A DNA stretch of 64,000 nt, from contig NZ_FUWY01000001.1 of the NCBI RefSeq assembly GCF_900167375.1, positions 248,001 to 312,000 on the forward strand. Direction: 5' to 3'. The position numbers and the translations under genes were made by a program. The DNA is from Anaerorhabdus furcosa. GTDB lineage: Bacteria; Bacillota_I; Bacilli_A; Erysipelotrichales; Erysipelotrichaceae. Below the pieces are notes generated by a model. It was not told where the DNA came from and searched no databases. It saw only the letters and a program-made list of their open reading frames with translations. Shown piece by piece: positions 61,090 through 64,000 of this stretch; within the stretch, counting starts at the first letter, position 1, and each line of letters begins with the position of its first letter.

Positions 61090-61398
61090 CTACTTTCTAC
61101 TTTGATAAATTTCAATTAATTCTTGTGCAATAATCTTGAATCCTTCAGCACTCATCAGTTGATCTTCAGCATGTACAAGTAATAGATTAATGGATGTAAT
61201 TTCTCCATTTGCTTCTTTTTGAATTAATTCTGCATGTGCATGATGTCCTTCTAAGAAAAGTTGACTTCCTTCTTCCATTTTCTTAGTCGCTTCTTCAAAA
61301 TCGCCTTTTTTAGCTTCTTGAATCGCTTCAATATACAATGATCTAGCTGTTCCAACAGTTGAAATAATTTGAAATGCAAGTAGTTCTAATCCTTCCAT
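61090..61398 (-). CDS. PTS lactose/cellobiose-family IIA component
   Basis: 102 residues, all-helical. NLLLVHAEDQLM places the phosphorylated His at 76 with Asp79 for the metal; GHHAHAELIQ is the second conserved helix. It forms a trimer. Between IIC and it is an intercistronic hairpin. Confidence 0.92.
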   Translation of the reverse strand: MEGLELLAFQIISTVGTARSLYIEAIQEAKKGDFEEATKKMEEGSQLFLEGHHAHAELIQKEANGEITSINLLLVHAEDQLMSAEGFKIIAQELIEIYQSRK

Positions 61399-61410
61399 AA
61401 AACCTCCTAT

Positions 61411-61440
61411 TTTAAAATGAGAGAGGGGTTTTCACCCCTC
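61411..61440 (-). terminator. Intercistronic hairpin between IIC and IIA
   Basis: GAGGGG (61423-61428) with CCCCTC (61435-61440), six-base loop; only TTTT follows. More likely a partial terminator or RNA stabiliser than a full stop. Confidence 0.55.
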
Positions 61441-61451
61441 ATAATTGTTTA

Positions 61452-62741
61452 TTATTCTTGAGATGGTTTGATTGTATTCGCAACTTTAACGAAGATTGAC
61501 CATAAGAAGATTGCAATAACTAAATTCAATAAAGCAACTCCTGCTGCGACGATATTTCCACCTGTTGCTAAGAATGCATAGAATACTGGTGGAACAATCC
61601 AAGGTACTTGAATAAACACTGGTGGGATAATTCCAAATTGAGTAAATAAATATGCAATGGTTACTAAGATTGGAGTAATGATTAACCAAGGTATTAAATA
61701 AACTGCATTCAATACGATTGGAAGTCCAAATGCTACTGGTTCATTGATATTGAAGATACCCATTGGTGCAGAAACTTTTGCAACTGCTTTTTCATCTTCA
61801 CGTTTAGAGAAAATTAATAGCGCGATAACTAGTGCAATTGTACATCCTGCTCCACCCATCCATGCAAATGCATCAAATGATCCACGTGTCCATAAGTATG
61901 GAAGTTTATCTACTGCAGTTCCAGCCATATAAGCTGTATTGTTTTCTAGTAATGCAGTTAACCATGCACCATCTAATACTGGTGCCAATACGTTTGTACC
62001 ATGTAATCCAAAGAACCAGAATAATTGTACAACGAATGTAAGAATTAATACTGCTGGTAAACCTTGAACTAAATTAATGAATGGTCCTTGAATCACTTTG
62101 AATACCCAGTCATTAAATGCCATTCCAACAAATGTTGAGAATAGATAAGCAACAATACCGAATATATAAATTGCGATTGTTCCTGGAATGATTGCTGCAA
62201 ATGCTTTTGATACAGCTGGTGGAACAACATCTGGCATTTTGATGATAATATTCTTTTTCATTAAGAATACATAAATCATTGTAGCTACTAAACCGATAAA
62301 TAATGCTGAGAATAGAGCACTAGCTCCAAATTCTCCCCAGTGGAAATAACCCCAACCTGCATCTACTTGAGATTGACGAGTTGTTACGAGAAATGCAGAT
62401 AATGCTACAAGTCCTCCACCTAATGGGTTCACATCATAACTCTTTGATAAGTTATATCCAAGTGCAATTACAAATGCAATTGCTAAGATAACAGTAGTTC
62501 CCCACCATACATTTCCGTTAACACCAATCACTGGCGCCATTGCAGTAACGAAATCTGTCATCTTCCACATATTTGGTAAATCACGAACAAATACATTAAT
62601 TAATGAAGCAATAGCCCCTGCCATTGTAATTGGCATAATAGAAATGAATGCATCTCTAACTGCTACTAAATGGCGTTGAGAACCAATTTTTGCTGCAATT
62701 GGAACAAAATTACGTTCCATCCAATTTACTAAACCGTTCAT
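61452..62741 (-). CDS. PTS lactose/cellobiose-family IIC component
   Basis: 429 residues with ten membrane segments. RDAFISIMPITMAGAIASL, LFWFFGLHGTNV and NEPVAFGLPIVLNAVYLIPW are the characteristic cellobiose/chitobiose IIC motifs. It carries the disaccharide across the membrane while it is phosphorylated. 37 bases after IIB. Confidence 0.93.
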   Translation of the reverse strand: MNGLVNWMERNFVPIAAKIGSQRHLVAVRDAFISIMPITMAGAIASLINVFVRDLPNMWKMTDFVTAMAPVIGVNGNVWWGTTVILAIAFVIALGYNLSKSYDVNPLGGGLVALSAFLVTTRQSQVDAGWGYFHWGEFGASALFSALFIGLVATMIYVFLMKKNIIIKMPDVVPPAVSKAFAAIIPGTIAIYIFGIVAYLFSTFVGMAFNDWVFKVIQGPFINLVQGLPAVLILTFVVQLFWFFGLHGTNVLAPVLDGAWLTALLENNTAYMAGTAVDKLPYLWTRGSFDAFAWMGGAGCTIALVIALLIFSKREDEKAVAKVSAPMGIFNINEPVAFGLPIVLNAVYLIPWLIITPILVTIAYLFTQFGIIPPVFIQVPWIVPPVFYAFLATGGNIVAAGVALLNLVIAIFLWSIFVKVANTIKPSQE

Positions 62742-62778
62742 TTTATCCTCCTTGAAATTTAGTTATGTTGAACAATAG

Positions 62779-63075
62779 CTATTTTATAAGTGCTATTGCA
62801 TCAGCCAATATTTTTTTACCATCCATACGACCATAGCTAGCCATATCAATTGTTGCTACTGGTTTGTTTGGATCAAGTGCTTGAATGCGAGATAAAGCAA
62901 ATCTGATTTGTGGCCCTATTAGAATGACATCAGCAATCGCAACATTTTCTTTCGCTTGTGCTTCACCTACTGCCCAAATCTCTGCGTCAATGTTTTGCTC
63001 TGTTGCAGCATCTTGCATTTTCTTTACAATTGCGCTTGTACTCATCCCTGCACAACAAATTAAACAAATTTTCAT
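62779..63075 (-). CDS. PTS lactose/cellobiose-family IIB component
   Basis: 98 residues with ICCAGMSTSAIV: Cys7 is the phosphorylated residue. IGPQIRFALSRI is the second conserved stretch. First gene of the operon IIB-IIC-IIA-69aa-57aa-DUF3284-DUF871-GntR. Confidence 0.93.
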   Translation of the reverse strand: MKICLICCAGMSTSAIVKKMQDAATEQNIDAEIWAVGEAQAKENVAIADVILIGPQIRFALSRIQALDPNKPVATIDMASYGRMDGKKILADAIALIK

Positions 63076-63102
63076 GATTTCCCCTTTCTAGCCTTTTTGC
63101 TC

Positions 63103-63144
63103 GGTATATACCAAAAATACCCTTTATTTATGCCGGTATATACC
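63103..63144. promoter_or_regulatory. Two GGTATATACC operators ahead of the IIB operon
   Basis: Perfect 10-base palindromes at 63103-63112 and 63135-63144, centres 32 bases apart (about three helical turns). They lie between the operon start and the cre site. Probably bound by the GntR encoded at the operon end; no clean promoter between them. Confidence 0.7.
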
Positions 63145-63180
63145 ACTTACACTCTCAATATAATCTATGAGAGAATAAAA

Positions 63181-63194
63181 TGCAAGCGTTTTCT
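63181..63194. promoter_or_regulatory. Candidate CcpA cre site
   Basis: TGCAAGCGTTTTCT fits the cre consensus TGnAAnCGnTnnCA except for the last base. It is 106 bases upstream of the IIB start, suggesting carbon-catabolite control of this operon. Confidence 0.6.
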
Positions 63195-63465
63195 TTAACT
63201 TTTTTACTAAATGTTTACAAGGAGTAAAAAGTTTACTATTATCTTTTATAGCCAAAAATATTATACTGTATTTTGTCATAAATATAACTTTTCATCTAAC
63301 CAAAAGCGAAAGAAACAATACCAAATTACTACTTATATTTCAGTATCTACCCCTTCCTTTAGACGCTAAATCTCAATTTATTTAACTAAAAGTACTCATT
63401 TTCTCTTAAAATTCTCTATTGCTACGAGGTTATTCTTAGTTTCATATCCCAGGGAACCTCTATTT
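63195..63465. other. Gene-free stretch between the IIB operon and the AraC-type gene
   Basis: Very AT-rich. I see no open frame with a ribosome site, no RNA fold of note and no long repeat. Together with its flanks the intergenic gap is 455 bases. Confidence 0.6.
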
Positions 63466-63484
63466 AGTACTAAATTTTAGTACT
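63466..63484. promoter_or_regulatory. 19-base perfect palindrome ahead of the AraC-type gene
   Basis: AGTACTAAA-T-TTTAGTACT. It overlaps the expected -35 region of the promoter with -10 at 63505-63510, so a bound protein would block or tune it. Confidence 0.65.
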
Positions 63485-63502
63485 GTTACATGATTTGCTT
63501 AT

Positions 63503-63510
63503 GCTAAAAT
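63503..63510 (+). promoter_or_regulatory. Extended -10 promoter of the AraC-type gene
   Basis: TGCTAAAAT (TG at 63502-63503, -10 at 63505-63510), 21 bases before the ATG, no clear -35. Confidence 0.6.
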
Positions 63511-63530
63511 AATTTATAGAGGAAACAGTC

Positions 63531-64000
63531 ATGAAAAAGATAAGTAACATATTAATTAGCAATAACAATAAACAGGAAATTCTTTCAAATATGAATCCCG
63601 ATTTCCCCTATATTTCATCATATTCTGAATTAGATAAATATCCTGAAAAAACTGCTCCTTGGCATTGGCATGAATCCATTGAACTATTTTATGTCAAAAG
63701 TGGAAGCCTCGAATACAATACACCTCAAGGAAAGAAAATATTCACAAAAGGTCAAGCAGGAATCTTAAACTCAAATGTATTGCATAAAACACGCTCCTTG
63801 GATGAAAATGGAAATACAGTTCTTTTAATCCACATGTTTCGTCCTGTCTTCTTAAGCGGTAAAAAAGAGAGCCTTATCGATAAATCATTAATTGCACCTT
63901 TTACAAGTTCACATGAAATTGAGCTCATGCAATTCACCAATAAAAAACACAAGGAACTCATTCGACTAATTAAAGAGTCTTTCACCTTAAACGAAAATGA
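63531..64000 (+). CDS. AraC-type regulator, N-terminal cupin half (partial)
   Basis: 156 codons are visible; the gene runs off the right edge. The start MKKISNILISNNNKQ is followed by a cupin (TAPWHWHESIELFYVKSG, KGQAGILNSNVLHKTRS), the sugar-binding half of AraC-family regulators. The DNA-binding half must lie beyond the window. GAGGAAAC precedes the ATG. It is divergent from the lactose/cellobiose-family PTS operon and could help regulate it. Confidence 0.8.
   Translation, partial: MKKISNILISNNNKQEILSNMNPDFPYISSYSELDKYPEKTAPWHWHESIELFYVKSGSLEYNTPQGKKIFTKGQAGILNSNVLHKTRSLDENGNTVLLIHMFRPVFLSGKKESLIDKSLIAPFTSSHEIELMQFTNKKHKELIRLIKESFTLNEN

Noticed and set aside
1-64000. Phage, CRISPR array or tRNA cluster
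   Set aside because: No integrase, structural phage gene, regular direct repeats or cloverleaf pattern was found on either strand.

Overview
The window is AT-rich (roughly one third G+C by eye) chromosomal DNA from a low-GC Gram-positive bacterium (Bacillota). The order rpsF-ssb-rpsR-yybS-gdpP-rplI-dnaB, strong AAGGAGG ribosome sites, many extended -10 (TGnTATAAT) promoters, the UPF0397 ECF transporter, comFA/comFC and several PTS operons all fit. An Erysipelotrichia-like member is my best guess, but family-level placement is inference only. I saw no rRNA, tRNA, CRISPR array, insertion sequence or prophage. Most genes lie on the minus strand.

Left part (1-14.3 kb): the rpsF-ssb-rpsR-yybS-gdpP-rplI-dnaB housekeeping cluster, with a leader that could switch rpsF translation. 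Next, on the plus strand, is an ECF vitamin/nucleoside-type transporter (UPF0397 S component, fused double ATPase, EcfT) followed by two tandem SAM hydroxide-adenosyltransferase (DUF62) genes. Then come an AraC regulator with an ASCH-like protein, a PadR/DUF1700 operon with a palindromic operator, and an Lrp/aminotransferase pair.

Middle (14.6-36.4 kb): a dCACHE-GGDEF-EAL protein; two tandem MacB/FtsX-type permease-ATPase pairs downstream of a membrane PASTA protein; uvrB with altered beta-hairpin tyrosines; a GNAT enzyme; an S41 protease; an ftsE-ftsX-M23 hydrolase operon with an apparently active hydrolase; a YitT protein divergent from VanZ and a large exodomain protein; a possibly leaderless metallophosphatase lipoprotein; and a short GT51 transglycosylase.

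Right part (36.4-64 kb): a HAD phosphatase and split chromate transporter; a mannose-family PTS (IIA-IIB-IIC-IID) flanked by two paralogous SIS-domain proteins, with NagA and a GntR/UTRA regulator (amino sugar or Amadori-compound use); prfB with its programmed frameshift; secA; comFA-comFC; ispD; a corrinoid adenosyltransferase overlapping a B12-dependent ribonucleotide reductase; a nitroreductase; a cupin-HD-GYP protein; a MATE pump; and a lactose/cellobiose-family PTS operon with a DUF871 (MupG-like) glycosidase, DUF3284, two very small genes and a second GntR regulator. Its promoter region has two GGTATATACC operators and a CcpA-type cre site. The window ends inside an AraC-type gene.

The strongest leads are the ECF/SAM-hydrolase operon, the SIS-flanked PTS operon, the small genes of the DUF871 operon, the shared GTATATAC operator core of the two GntR systems, the FtsEX-linked active M23 hydrolase, and the RNA hairpins on rpsF and comFA.
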